A model generated the notes under the pieces. That model had not been told where the DNA came from, ran no database searches, and was given only the letters and a program-made list of their open reading frames with translations. Shown here in pieces: positions 7,398 through 15,290 of a DNA stretch of 23,961 nt; position 1 is the stretch's first letter; every line of letters starts with the position of its first letter. The translations under genes were made by a program, and so were the position numbers. This DNA is from Acidobacteriota bacterium (GTDB taxonomy: Bacteria; Acidobacteriota; Terriglobia; Terriglobales; Acidobacteriaceae): the NCBI GenBank assembly GCA_003225595.1, contig QIAR01000004.1, positions 1 to 23,961 of the forward strand. Reading direction: 5' to 3'.

Positions 7398-8555
7398 ATG
7401 ATTTCGCCCTTCGGATTTTTGTTTTATAGCATTGATCGCTTCTGGATTCTGGCCGGGATCGGCGCTGTCAGCGGCTTTATTCTTTTCTGTCGCGGTTTCC
7501 GCATGCTCCAGCGTAAGCGCCTGATTCTGAATACGCCTACGTCCAAGATCCGCAGCGCTTCCATGGGTCTGGTTGAGGTGAATGGCTTGGCAGTCGGGCC
7601 ATACACTATGCCCGCGCCCATCACCGGCGTGTCTTGCTACTACTACCGCACGATGGCCTGGCAGCTAAAGCAAGCAGGGAAAAACACTAAATGGCAAAAG
7701 GTGGCGGACGAGAGCCTGCACGTCCCCTTCTATCTTGATGATAACACCGGGCTTGTACTTGTAAATCCGCAGGGCGCAGACATGGATATTCATCGCGACT
7801 TTCACGAGGAGTACAGCAACTCCATTTTATTCGGTCACGAGATACCAGAAAACGTTCGCGGATTCCTGGCACGCTACGGGGTTTCGGGCGACCACAAGGT
7901 GAAAGTTGATGAGTACTGCATTAAGCCAAAGAATGCACTTTTCATCCTCGGCACGCTGGCGGAGAACCCAGGGTTGGTGGTGAGCCCGAAGCCCGTCCCT
8001 ACTCTGCCGGCATCTGTGGCGAGCGTCAGTTTCAACATGCCCGGGGGCATAGAGAGGAAGATCGAGCTGGCGGTGGGATCGAGCGTAACAATACCAGCGA
8101 TGGAGGCAATCGAGACCAGCCCTGGGAACGTACAAAGAGGAGAAACAGAACTTGTTCGGTTGTCGTCCGATCAGAAGCCGGTGAGTTCTGCTGAGATGAC
8201 GCAACAAGGAAAGATTGCGGCAGCTCTGATGAGGGCAGGCATTACTAACCCCGCGGCTTGGGAGGCGGCCGGCATCAATGATCCGGCTGCCGCGGTAGTA
8301 ACGACAGGAGGAAATGGGACTTGTGCGGCTAGCGGGAGTAGCGCGGCTCCAAGTCCAGTGCCAGAGCACTTCGACCTTCAACCCAAGGTAGTGCTGATGA
8401 AAGGAGAGCATGATCCGGCATTCTTCATCTCCTGGCGCAGCCAGCGCGACCTGGTGCGGGGGCTGAATTGGAAATCGGCGCTATACATCTGGGGCGGACC
8501 GGCGCTCACCTTATTTTGCGTGTATGTTTTGGCCGAGCACTTTGGCTGGTTGTAG
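7398..8555 (+). CDS. GIDE-domain membrane protein, LemA partner
   Basis: 385 residues from the ATG at 7398, which places a membrane helix (about 11-31, FWILAGIGAVSGFILF) right at the N-terminus. A longer frame from 7362 is possible but has no support. Residues about 50-200 resemble the GIDE domain found between the membrane helices of the mitochondrial E3 ligase MUL1/GIDE and in many bacteria, including CYYYRTMAWQL and the VPFYLDDNTGLVLVNPQGAD strand. A Pro/Ala/Gly-rich, poorly conserved stretch (about 200-340) follows, and a second helix (about 362-382) ends the protein. No RING or other ligase domain is present, so ubiquitin ligation should not be inferred. The gene sits 22 nt before lemA, a neighbourhood I know from other bacteria; a shared cell-envelope function is likely but undefined. 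Confidence 0.8.
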   Translation: MISPFGFLFYSIDRFWILAGIGAVSGFILFCRGFRMLQRKRLILNTPTSKIRSASMGLVEVNGLAVGPYTMPAPITGVSCYYYRTMAWQLKQAGKNTKWQKVADESLHVPFYLDDNTGLVLVNPQGADMDIHRDFHEEYSNSILFGHEIPENVRGFLARYGVSGDHKVKVDEYCIKPKNALFILGTLAENPGLVVSPKPVPTLPASVASVSFNMPGGIERKIELAVGSSVTIPAMEAIETSPGNVQRGETELVRLSSDQKPVSSAEMTQQGKIAAALMRAGITNPAAWEAAGINDPAAAVVTTGGNGTCAASGSSAAPSPVPEHFDLQPKVVLMKGEHDPAFFISWRSQRDLVRGLNWKSALYIWGGPALTLFCVYVLAEHFGWL

Positions 8556-8577
8556 AAAGATTACAGGAGCTTTTCTT

Positions 8578-9147
8578 ATGGGCTACGTCGTGCTCTTCGG
8601 GCTCGCGTTCACCAGCATCGGACTGCTGTTGTACGTGGCCATGCTATACAACGGGTTGGTGGCGTTGAAAAACGACATCGATAAAGCGTGGGCAAACATT
8701 GACGTCATGCTTAAGCAGCGGCACGATGAATTAGCCAAGCTGCTCGCCGTGTGCAAGGGCTACATGGATTATGAGCGCGATACGCTGCAGAAAATCGTGC
8801 AGGCGCGCTCCATGTATCAGCAGGCCGTCACGGTGGACCAGAAAGCCCAGGCTGATCAGAGCATGACAGCGGCGGTGAGGGGACTCTTTGCGGTCGCGGA
8901 GAATTATCCGGACCTGAAGGCCAATAATAATTTCATGCAGCTAGAGAAACGCATTACGGAACTGGAGAATCAGATCGCCGACCGCCGCGAGTTCTACAAC
9001 GATTCGGTGAACACGTTGAATATCCGGATTCAGCAGTTTCCCGATACGTTCGTGGCTAGCTTCATGCAACTGACACCGCGTTCCATGTTCAAGGTTGAAG
9101 AAGCGGACAAAGCGGACGTGGCGATGACGTTCGGAGTGGCCCGGTAG
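8578..9147 (+). CDS. lemA: LemA family protein
   Basis: 189 residues from the ATG at 8578. This start is chosen because a CAGGAG ribosome-binding site lies about 8 nt upstream and because it puts the single membrane helix (about residues 3-25) at the N-terminus, as in the LemA family. The upstream extension of the frame overlaps the GIDE gene. The rest is a four-helix, coiled-coil-like domain with the typical segments NDIDKAWANIDVMLKQRHDE, AVAENYPDLKAN and FYNDSVNTLNIRIQQFPD. LemA proteins face outwards with a short exposed N-terminus in Gram-negatives; their molecular function is still poorly known. It is probably co-transcribed with the GIDE gene. Confidence 0.93.
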   Translation: MGYVVLFGLAFTSIGLLLYVAMLYNGLVALKNDIDKAWANIDVMLKQRHDELAKLLAVCKGYMDYERDTLQKIVQARSMYQQAVTVDQKAQADQSMTAAVRGLFAVAENYPDLKANNNFMQLEKRITELENQIADRREFYNDSVNTLNIRIQQFPDTFVASFMQLTPRSMFKVEEADKADVAMTFGVAR

Positions 9148-9239
9148 GAGTATCCGCTTCAACACAAACAGTTCCGCACGGTCACCAAGCTTCTCACCCC
9201 CGTCGGCAGGTCGATAACTTCTCCTGGAAGTCTATTGAT

Positions 9240-9245
9240 TAGAAT
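9240..9245 (+). promoter_or_regulatory. -10 hexamer (TAGAAT) 6 nt before the CTP-synthase-tail-like gene
   Basis: TAGAAT (9240-9245) is followed by 6 nt and the GTG start at 9252. There is no ribosome-binding site in between. This repeats the spacing seen at the permease, kynureninase-like and lexA genes. No convincing -35 was found. Confidence 0.4.
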
Positions 9246-9251
9246 GGCGAC

Positions 9252-10022
9252 GTGAGCCACTCTGTTCGCATCGGGATCCTAGGCGACTTCAACCCCGAAT
9301 TTCGTTCCCATCACGCCACTAATGACGCGCTCCAGCACGCCGCGGCCAAACTGAAAGTAAAACTTCAGTCGGAGTGGATCGCAACGTCTTCCGTCCTTCA
9401 ACCCCACGCACAAAAACTGCTGGAGAGATTCGACGGGCTGTGGGCCTCTCCGGGCAGCCCTTATAAGAGCGCTGAGGGTATGTTGAAGGGGATTGAGTTC
9501 GCGAGACGGCGCGACTGGCCCTTCCTCGGGACCTGCGGAGGGTTTCAGTACACCCTGATTGAGTGTGCACGCAACGTGCTGGGAATCAAGGATGCGGACA
9601 CTGCAGAAAATAATTCTGGATCGAAAAATATCATTATCTATCCGGTGGAATGCGCGGTGCCCAATCGGGCGCCGGGGGCACCCGAGCTATCAGGGGCGGG
9701 GCCGGAGATTCGCCTGCGGCCGGGGTCGTACCTTCAATCGCTCTATATGGCGGACACCGTGGTTGAAGAGTTCTTCTGCAATTTCGAGGTAAATCCGGAA
9801 TTTGAATGGTGCTCGATTGAAGCCGGGTTTCCCGTCGCGGCACGCGGTCCGCAGCGTGAGGTGCGCGCGATAGAATCACCAACACATCGGTTTTTCCTGG
9901 CAACGCTGTTCCAGCCGCAGGTCTCGTCGAAGCCGGAAAAGCCCCATCCGCTCGTGTTGGGATTTGTTCAAGCTGCAGCGGATTGGAAAAAGAAGAGGTT
10001 GGACGACGGTATCTTGGCGTAG
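9252..10022 (+). CDS. Stand-alone class I glutamine-amidotransferase-like protein related to the CTP synthase C-terminus
   Basis: 256 residues starting at GTG. Residues about 5-240 follow the glutaminase half of CTP synthase without the synthetase half. The nucleophile elbow is intact: Cys95 in FLGTCGGFQY. The catalytic His-Pro-Glu of true glutaminases is Gln221-Pro-Gln223 (ATLFQPQ), so the classic Cys-His-Glu triad is incomplete. I recall a family annotated as CTP synthase C-terminal region-related (seleno)protein in which His is likewise replaced; this fits here, with ordinary Cys codons and no in-frame TGA. Substrate and reaction are unknown; ammonia production from glutamine is doubtful. 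It is followed after 13 nt by the broken epimerase gene and may share its transcript. Confidence 0.78.
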   Translation: MSHSVRIGILGDFNPEFRSHHATNDALQHAAAKLKVKLQSEWIATSSVLQPHAQKLLERFDGLWASPGSPYKSAEGMLKGIEFARRRDWPFLGTCGGFQYTLIECARNVLGIKDADTAENNSGSKNIIIYPVECAVPNRAPGAPELSGAGPEIRLRPGSYLQSLYMADTVVEEFFCNFEVNPEFEWCSIEAGFPVAARGPQREVRAIESPTHRFFLATLFQPQVSSKPEKPHPLVLGFVQAAADWKKKRLDDGILA

Positions 10023-10035
10023 GTGTGTTGGCAGC

Positions 10036-10982
10036 GTGAAGATTTTGATCACGGGAGCGGCTGGCAACCTCGGTTCCAGACTGGCGCAGCATCTTTTTCC
10101 GGGGCCCCACCAACTGCGCCTCTTGGTTCACAAGTCTCCGCTACCCTTCAACGTTTCTGGTCACGCGAACGTCTCGATATACCGGGCTGATCTTGCGCTA
10201 CCCCACACGTTGCCTATGGCCTGCGAGGGAATCGATTGTATCGTCCACTTCGCCGGTGTTTTGTTCGCCCCTCTGCCGGAGAAGTTTCTTCCGCTTACGA
10301 ATGTTGGTTATGTCAAGAACCTGTTGGAAGCTGCGAAAACTGCCGGCGTGAGAAAGTTCATCCTCCTCAGTTTTCCCCATGTTGAGGGCGAAACTACTCC
10401 GGAGCACCCGGCACTTGGCCGACTGGATGCGTCACCAAGCCCGGTTCACTTCCGTACTCGCCTCGAAGCCGAAAGATACCTCTTCGAAGCGTGTAGAGGC
10501 GGTCCTATGATCCCCCTCGTGTGTCGGTCCGGCATGGTTACGGCAGCGGTGTCAAAATGATCGAAGGCGCGCGCTGGATGCTGCGCCATCGCCTGATGGC
10601 AATCTGGAAAAAGCCGACTTGGGCTCACTTGATCGCCTTGCCCGACTTCCTATCTGCGCGTCAGGCGGCAATTGAAAAGGAAAATGTTAGTGGCATATAT
10701 CAAATCTGCGACGACGCGCCGCTCACACTGCAAGATTTTCTCGACCAATTAGCGGAGCACTATGCCTGCCCGCGTCCTCGGCGGCTACCTGCGTGGATGT
10801 TCCGGTTTGCCGGAGCCGGTTGTGAACTCTTTGCGCTACTCTTTCACACGGCGGCTCCTCTAAATCGCGACATCGTGAAGGCCGGCATGACCTCCTCGGT
10901 CGGCGACAATTCCCGGATGAAGCGTGAATTACTATCGGCCCTTGCCTACCCGACGCTCCGCGAGGGGATCCGCTTGCTGTAG
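10036..10982 (+). pseudogene. NAD-dependent epimerase/dehydratase, interrupted by a frameshift
   Basis: The GTG at 10036 opens with VKILITGAAGNLGSRLAQ, the GxxGxxG NAD(P)-binding motif of extended short-chain dehydrogenases. The frame ends early at 10560. The sequence then continues in the next frame, where HGYGSGVKMIEGARW joins logically to CRSGMV to restore the family's RxGMVYGxGV motif. One T appears to be missing at about 10537-10540 (GGTTACGG where GGTTTACGG is expected). Restored, the protein would be 315 residues, normal for the family, with a C-terminal substrate domain (ISGIYQICDD-like segment at about 220). The two reading frames cover 10036-10560 and about 10521-10982. It may be a real pseudogene or a sequencing or assembly error; no slippery site suggests programmed shifting. 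Confidence 0.85.
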
Positions 10983-11040
10983 CGATTGCTCCCGCGCTGT
11001 CTCATGGAGAACCAAGACCTGCGCCCTGCGCCCCGCTTTC

Positions 11041-12126
11041 CTACTCCACCATTTTCGCGATGTGCACATCGAATCCCGTCTTAGGAAGCAATGACGTCAG
11101 CTCAAATACTTTGAACTCATCGCCGGTGATTTGGGTGTGCCGGTAAATGCCAGGTTCGCTCTCGACCGTTTCGCGCTTGCCTTCCATGTCAGCAAGAAAG
11201 TCCTGAGCGGCTTTCCTACTGACTTCTGCACCTTCGGCACGAGTCACGACGGCTTCCGCAGCATAGGAGCGGATCAACTTTGGCCAATACTTTTCCAGCA
11301 GGTTCGTGCTGGCGAAGATGTCAGCCCAGATGATCTGGCCATTCATCGCCACTACGACTCCAACCGCGTTGCGGTCGCGCAGTTGTTTGATCAGGCTCTC
11401 ATAATCGCGCCGGATGGGCTCAGCCACGGAGTCTACCTTCTTTTGCACCTCCGAATTCTGCATCACCCGAGCGTACGAACTGGTTTCGGCAACCTCACGC
11501 GCGGCTGGAGCCGGAACCAGCCCGCCCATTGCCGCCTGCGAATTTCTCACCTCGGACCACACTTTTGCCTGGTCCTTGTCAACCATGGCCTTGGCTCGAA
11601 CTTTCGGACTGACCATTGCTAGGGCTCCGATGGATCCGAATTTACCGCTGGTCGCGACCCAGCGCCCTGGTTCCACGCAGAATACGCTGAGATCGATGGG
11701 ATCGCTCTCCGCTGGCACGATGCGGTCTTTGCCGATCACGCGGTCCTGCTTGCCTCCGGTGACGATCTCGCCTGCCAGGAGAATGAGTGGGCGCTTCGAA
11801 TTGTTCACCAGTACCAACCGATTAACCTGGGCGCCATCCACGGGAACGGGATGCATGCGGCGTCGCATCAGCGGCCGAAGACCACCAGATTCAGTTACGA
11901 GCACTTCGCCCGAGCGCAGGCCTTCATCGAGCGTAAGAAACTCCCCCGTGTTATAGGATTTGGCAGCCACGACGGGAAAGACCGTCAGACTCCCGTGACG
12001 GATGGGCTCTAGAACCTTGTAGTCCGAACTTGAAGTCATTGTGCCGGCCTCAGCAGGCCGCCAAGCCGCGAATGCCAGGCCGATAACCAGCACCACCACA
12101 AACGCGAACACCACCTTGGAGTTCAT
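11041..12126 (-). CDS. Exported ARPP-1/DUF6569-like protein
   Basis: 361 residues with a clear signal peptide: MNSKVV, a hydrophobic core (about 5-22) and a likely cleavage near AEA-G (about 27). The start is firm, with AGGAGG about 6 nt upstream. The mature part contains segments I associate with the ARPP-1 (DUF6569) family: SGEVLVTESGG (about 72-82), the central LILLAGEIVTGGKQDRVI (about 114-131) with Gly, Glu and Lys/Gln/Asp residues, and DLSVFCVEPGRW (about 145-156) with a conserved Cys. The second half is mostly helical, with a VVVAMNGQIIWADIF strand (about 245-265). Function is not known to me; the name refers only to gene-neighbourhood links. It is convergent with the broken epimerase and divergent from the sigma factor gene. 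Confidence 0.75.
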   Translation of the reverse strand: MNSKVVFAFVVVLVIGLAFAAWRPAEAGTMTSSSDYKVLEPIRHGSLTVFPVVAAKSYNTGEFLTLDEGLRSGEVLVTESGGLRPLMRRRMHPVPVDGAQVNRLVLVNNSKRPLILLAGEIVTGGKQDRVIGKDRIVPAESDPIDLSVFCVEPGRWVATSGKFGSIGALAMVSPKVRAKAMVDKDQAKVWSEVRNSQAAMGGLVPAPAAREVAETSSYARVMQNSEVQKKVDSVAEPIRRDYESLIKQLRDRNAVGVVVAMNGQIIWADIFASTNLLEKYWPKLIRSYAAEAVVTRAEGAEVSRKAAQDFLADMEGKRETVESEPGIYRHTQITGDEFKVFELTSLLPKTGFDVHIAKMVE

Positions 12127-12159
12127 AAATTCCTCCTACATCTTTAGAGACACCGCATA

Positions 12160-12204
12160 GGACACCCCAAGCGCGTGAGCGAACTGGGCTGGGGCGTCCT
12201 TTTT
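12160..12204. promoter_or_regulatory. Stem-loop in the intergenic region before the ARPP-1-like gene
   Basis: GGACACCCCA (12160-12169) and TGGGGCGTCC (12190-12199) face each other across a 20-nt loop, and TTTTT follows on the plus strand. Read on the minus strand the ten positions all pair, with one G-U wobble; on the plus strand the same position is an A-C mismatch. This favours an RNA structure in the 5' leader of the minus-strand ARPP-1-like mRNA, about 33 nt before its start codon. A weak plus-strand terminator is the alternative. Confidence 0.55.
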
Positions 12205-12289
12205 CCCCGCCCTGACTAATTAAGGAACGCCAGATTCTTCTTTCTTGCGTCTAAAAAATTGATAGCATCGCCATTGGCCCGACCGCGCC

Positions 12290-13213
12290 ATGACAGATAG
12301 CGCCCAACCCGCGATAGCGTTTTCCGCCGCGATCGATTCTCTTGCCGCAGAGCTCTATAAGAAGAGCAGCGGAGAAAGGTTTGGAATTACCTGGCAGGAG
12401 TTCGCCAGCATTCTGTGCGAGGTTGGGCGGAAGTATCTACCTGCCGTCGCGGATGAGGCTGCGGCCTGCGAACTCTACCTCAACCTGCGGGTGGAAGAAT
12501 TAGTCTTAGCCCGGGCCTGCGCCTCCGGAAACGAGCACGCGTGGGAGACTTTCCTGCTCCGCTATCGCGAGAAGCTGTATGACACGGCGCTGCACATCGC
12601 CCGGGAAACTTCCGCTGCCCGCGAATTGGCTGACTCGCTTTACGGCGATCTTTACGGAACAACCACCCGCGATGGAAAGCGCACATCGAAGCTTGCCTCG
12701 TATACGGGGCGCGGCTCACTCGAAGGCTGGTTACGGACCGTGCTGGCGCAGGAGTACGTAAACCGGTATCGCCGCCAGCGACGGCTCGTCAGTCTGGACG
12801 AAGAGAGCGACGAGGGCACCCAGTTCGCCGCTGCCGAACCCGAACCATCCACCGCTGTTGATCCCCGAGTTGAGAGCGCGACCGACGAAGCTCTGGCCGG
12901 GTTGCCATCAGAGGAGCGGTTCATTCTTGCCTCTTACTACCTCGACGGGCACACGCTGGCGGAGATCGCGCGCATACTGGGAGTGCACGAGTCGACAATC
13001 AGCCGTAAGCTGGAGAAAGTCGGCAAGTCTTTACACAAACACATCCTGGCTGGCCTGGGTCGGCGCGGCATGAGCCGCCGCCAGGCTGAAGAGGCGCTTG
13101 AGGTGGATGTTCGCGACCTTAGGGTGGATATTCGCGAACGGCTGGCGCAAGATTCGACTTCCGAAACGTTCCCTGAGAAGAAAGTGGCGCCTGCGGGCGA
13201 CGGTTCTGGATGA
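12290..13213 (+). CDS. ECF-type RNA polymerase sigma factor with N-terminal extension
   Basis: 307 residues. An unassigned N-terminal part (about 1-75) precedes the sigma region 2-like domain (about 76-165: LARACASGNEHAWETFLLRY then RGSLEGWLRTVLAQEYVNRYRR). An acidic, Ala/Pro-rich linker (about 167-200) leads to region 4 (about 203-255), whose helix-turn-helix HTLAEIARILGVHESTISRKLEK recognises the -35. A basic then acidic tail follows. It directs RNA polymerase to its own regulon in response to a signal released by the partner protein. The neighbour at 13386 is a zinc-finger anti-sigma factor, the usual arrangement. ECF factors are normally about 170-200 residues, so the N-terminal extension and tail are extra. 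No strong ribosome-binding site precedes the ATG; the start is the first good one. Confidence 0.87.
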   Translation: MTDSAQPAIAFSAAIDSLAAELYKKSSGERFGITWQEFASILCEVGRKYLPAVADEAAACELYLNLRVEELVLARACASGNEHAWETFLLRYREKLYDTALHIARETSAARELADSLYGDLYGTTTRDGKRTSKLASYTGRGSLEGWLRTVLAQEYVNRYRRQRRLVSLDEESDEGTQFAAAEPEPSTAVDPRVESATDEALAGLPSEERFILASYYLDGHTLAEIARILGVHESTISRKLEKVGKSLHKHILAGLGRRGMSRRQAEEALEVDVRDLRVDIRERLAQDSTSETFPEKKVAPAGDGSG

Positions 13214-13289
13214 GAGTAGGCGAGGAGCGTCTCCGATCAAGTCTGTCCTACAGGAAGTCCCCGCCGCTGCAAGGAGCGATTGATAATAG

Positions 13290-13307
13290 CCAGCACTTCA
13301 GTGCTGG
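13290..13307. repeat. Perfect hairpin between the sigma and anti-sigma genes
   Basis: CCAGCAC and GTGCTGG form a perfect 7-bp stem around TTCA. No T-run follows, so it is not a standard terminator. It could adjust the relative expression of the two genes or be an interspersed palindromic repeat. Confidence 0.5.
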
Positions 13308-13336
13308 TTAGGAACAGGATACGACCAAGTCCCGTG

Positions 13337-13364
13337 GAGCCTGCCCTGAGTGCAGTCGAAGGGG
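13337..13364. repeat. Interspersed repeat of the CCTGAGTGCAGTCGAAGG type
   Basis: GCCTGCCCTGAGTGCAGTCGAAGG lies in the sigma to anti-sigma spacer. Sequences with the core CTGAG...GTCGAAGG are, as I recall, frequent between genes in many environmental bacteria; a related but expanded form is at 23592-23656 in this window. A GTG within it could open the anti-sigma frame earlier (13350), but repeat DNA is unlikely to be coding. Confidence 0.55.
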
Positions 13365-13385
13365 GACGACGGAAGACTGGATGTA

Positions 13386-14669
13386 ATGCAAGACCTTCCC
13401 AAAATCGTGCGCGATCGGCTGAACTCGACCTCAGCCCAGACCGGGGGCCATCCCGCGCCGGGCCACCCAGATGCCGACCTGCTCGCGGCTTTTGCCGAAC
13501 ATTCGCTGCCGGAACGTGAACGCGCGCGGCTCATTCAGCATCTCGCAAATTGTGCGGAGTGTCGTGAAGTCCTTACCCTGGCGCAGCCTCCGCTAGAGCA
13601 CGTTACCGCAGTAATGCACTCTCCCGGATGGTTGAGCTGGCCGGTGCTGCGCTGGGGCACAGTCTTGGCGTTAGCCGTAGTTGTAGGCGCGGCCGTCTTG
13701 TTACGCCATGACAGCAAACCTGCCAGCCAGCCTTACAAGGTTGAAATGGAGACTCGAACCGCGAGTCGTGATCATTCCAACCAACCAGCAGTATCGGGCA
13801 CCCGAGCGAAGCAACCAGCCGTGACGGAAACACCGAAAAATGAGCTCAAGAACAGACTCGACTCTCGACGAGAAAAAGACGCCGCCTCGAAAACCGCCAC
13901 CGCTGATTCAAAGATTCGGCTAAAAGAAATAGACGGTACGAGCAGAGCGGACAAGATCCCCGCACGTTCTACCGATGAGTTGAAAAGCAATTACGGAGTT
14001 GCCGCACCAGCGGGGGCGGAATTGGCGGCAGCACCTCCGCCTGCGCCGCTCGACAAAAAAGCGGACCAGGAAAACCAACAGGCACAAGATAAACAAGTCA
14101 CACCGTACAGCGCCGCAAATGCTGTCCAGGAAACGGGCACTGTTAACAGCGCTGCGCCTGCATTAAAAGCCGAGGAAGTCGTGCCTGGGAAAGCCAAGGA
14201 ACCGCTATCGAAATCAAAAACTGAGGGAGCTGGCACCGCGGTGGGTGGGAGCATTGGCATGCTTAGTAGTGCCGCGACGGATTCTGCAAGAACGCAAAAT
14301 CGACGCGTGGCTTTCCAGAATCTAATCCTGCCGATTCCGCGCTGGACCATTTCCGTCACCGGCTCTCTGGAGCGCTCATTGGACGCAGGAAAAACCTGGC
14401 AAAAGATCACCGTGGATGATCACGCCGCATTCCGGGCTGTTTCCGCACTGGGTCCCGATGTCTGGGCGGGAGCCGCGGGCGGAGTTCTATATCATTCGGG
14501 TGATGCGGGCGAGCACTGGACCCGTATCAGACCTGCTGTGAACGGGTCCAGCCTCACTGCCGATATCGTCAGCCTCGAGTTCACCGACACGCAACACGGA
14601 AAACTCACAACCGTCAACGGCGAAACCTGGACAACTACCGACGCCGGCCAAACCTGGCAGAAAAACTAA
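13386..14669 (+). CDS. Probable membrane anti-sigma factor with Asp-box (Ycf48-like) C-terminus
   Basis: 427 residues from the ATG at 13386. Residues 27-60 form a zinc-finger-type anti-sigma domain: His27, His52, Cys56 and Cys59 in HLANCAEC match the H-x3-C-x2-C pattern that clamps ECF sigma factors. One membrane helix follows (about 86-106). The periplasmic part begins with a long Lys/Ala/Thr/Gln-rich, probably disordered stretch (about 110-310). It ends in three Asp-box motifs, S/T-x-D-A-G-x-x-W, at about 331-338, 371-378 and 417-424, as in the Ycf48/BNR beta-propeller families. Only about two blades are present, so a full propeller would need oligomerisation or the motifs have another role. 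It probably holds the upstream sigma factor inactive at the inner membrane until an envelope signal arrives. Confidence 0.85.
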   Translation: MQDLPKIVRDRLNSTSAQTGGHPAPGHPDADLLAAFAEHSLPERERARLIQHLANCAECREVLTLAQPPLEHVTAVMHSPGWLSWPVLRWGTVLALAVVVGAAVLLRHDSKPASQPYKVEMETRTASRDHSNQPAVSGTRAKQPAVTETPKNELKNRLDSRREKDAASKTATADSKIRLKEIDGTSRADKIPARSTDELKSNYGVAAPAGAELAAAPPPAPLDKKADQENQQAQDKQVTPYSAANAVQETGTVNSAAPALKAEEVVPGKAKEPLSKSKTEGAGTAVGGSIGMLSSAATDSARTQNRRVAFQNLILPIPRWTISVTGSLERSLDAGKTWQKITVDDHAAFRAVSALGPDVWAGAAGGVLYHSGDAGEHWTRIRPAVNGSSLTADIVSLEFTDTQHGKLTTVNGETWTTTDAGQTWQKN

Positions 14670-15119
14670 CACCCGCAAAACCCGACATTGTCCTTGCCGC
14701 AAGAGTCTGAATGTCCCGACTTTTCTCGCCATTCCGAAGCGAAAAATCTAAGCTGCTTCTGCCCCCTCACAATGTCCCGTCGCCGAGCTTTGCTCCTCTC
14801 ACCCTCTTTTGGATGCTGTGCAAAAAATCCAAAGCCGCTGCCGTCACGCCTACAGTAACCACCGGCCGGCTGGAGTATCAATCTCAGGGCCTTTCTTCGT
14901 TATTCTCAACGCAATAGCCGGTGTCGGCGCTTACGTTGGATTGCATTGCGCGGTTACCTCGGTACTCATTGCGAAGGGTTCTTGGAAGAAAGAATGGGGT
15001 ACCGAAGTGACGTTTACACAGTCCGAGGGTGGGCCTAGTATCAGTTGTGGTTTGGCAGTTCTGGGGGAGGGCTGCCGAGGCGTCCTAAACTGAAAAGTTT
15101 AGGACGCTTTTTTATTGAT
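14670..15119 (+). other. Gene-poor stretch ending in an orphan terminator; possible small RNA or gene remnant
   Basis: No convincing gene. Short pieces in three frames suggest a decayed small gene. From the ATG at 14772 comes MSRRRALLLSPSFGCC, which resembles a lipoprotein signal. A frame from about 14809 to 15093 contains a membrane-like stretch, GPFFVILNAIAGVGAYVG, and ends inside the terminator stem. No frame joins these parts and no ribosome-binding site is evident. Alternatively, local hairpins (GGCAG/CTGCC at about 15055-15075; CGGTAC/GTACCG further up) leading into a strong terminator fit a non-coding RNA. Confidence 0.35.
15080..15115 (+). terminator. Strong Rho-independent terminator
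   Basis: GCGTCCTAAACT (15080-15091) and AGTTTAGGACGC (15096-15107) make a perfect 12-bp stem with a GAAA tetraloop, immediately followed by six T. This is a textbook terminator on the plus strand. The nearest confirmed plus-strand gene, the anti-sigma factor, ends 410 bp earlier. Confidence 0.92.
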
Positions 15120-15168
15120 AGTTCTCAGTTCTCGGTTCTCAGCTCCCAGTTTCTGGGTCCCCAGTTCT
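15120..15168. repeat. Heptanucleotide array, unit AGTTCTC (about 7 units)
   Basis: Seven successive 7-bp units starting AGTTCTC, AGTTCTC, GGTTCTC, then drifting further. It begins 5 nt after the terminator at 15080-15115. A second array of the complementary unit lies at 15291-15339. Confidence 0.8.
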
Positions 15169-15290
15169 CTCTGTGGCGAGCAAACCTCAACCAGGACTTC
15201 CATAGGCTAAGCGTAATTACGATCTGTCAGCCGAGATCTAAGGTGCGTCTAATATGACGGCTTCCTTAAGAAACCGGGGTGCCACTGAAA

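Noticed and set aside
7121..7399. 92-codon minus-strand frame before the GIDE gene
   Set aside because: No ribosome-binding site, no domain, covers small inverted repeats; kept only as an intergenic note.
10521..10560. Programmed frameshift in the epimerase gene
   Set aside because: The overlap has no slippery heptamer or downstream stimulatory structure; a simple one-base loss explains it.
13350..13385. Earlier GTG start for the anti-sigma factor
   Set aside because: It lies inside an interspersed repeat, and the ATG at 13386 gives a normal zinc-finger N-terminus.
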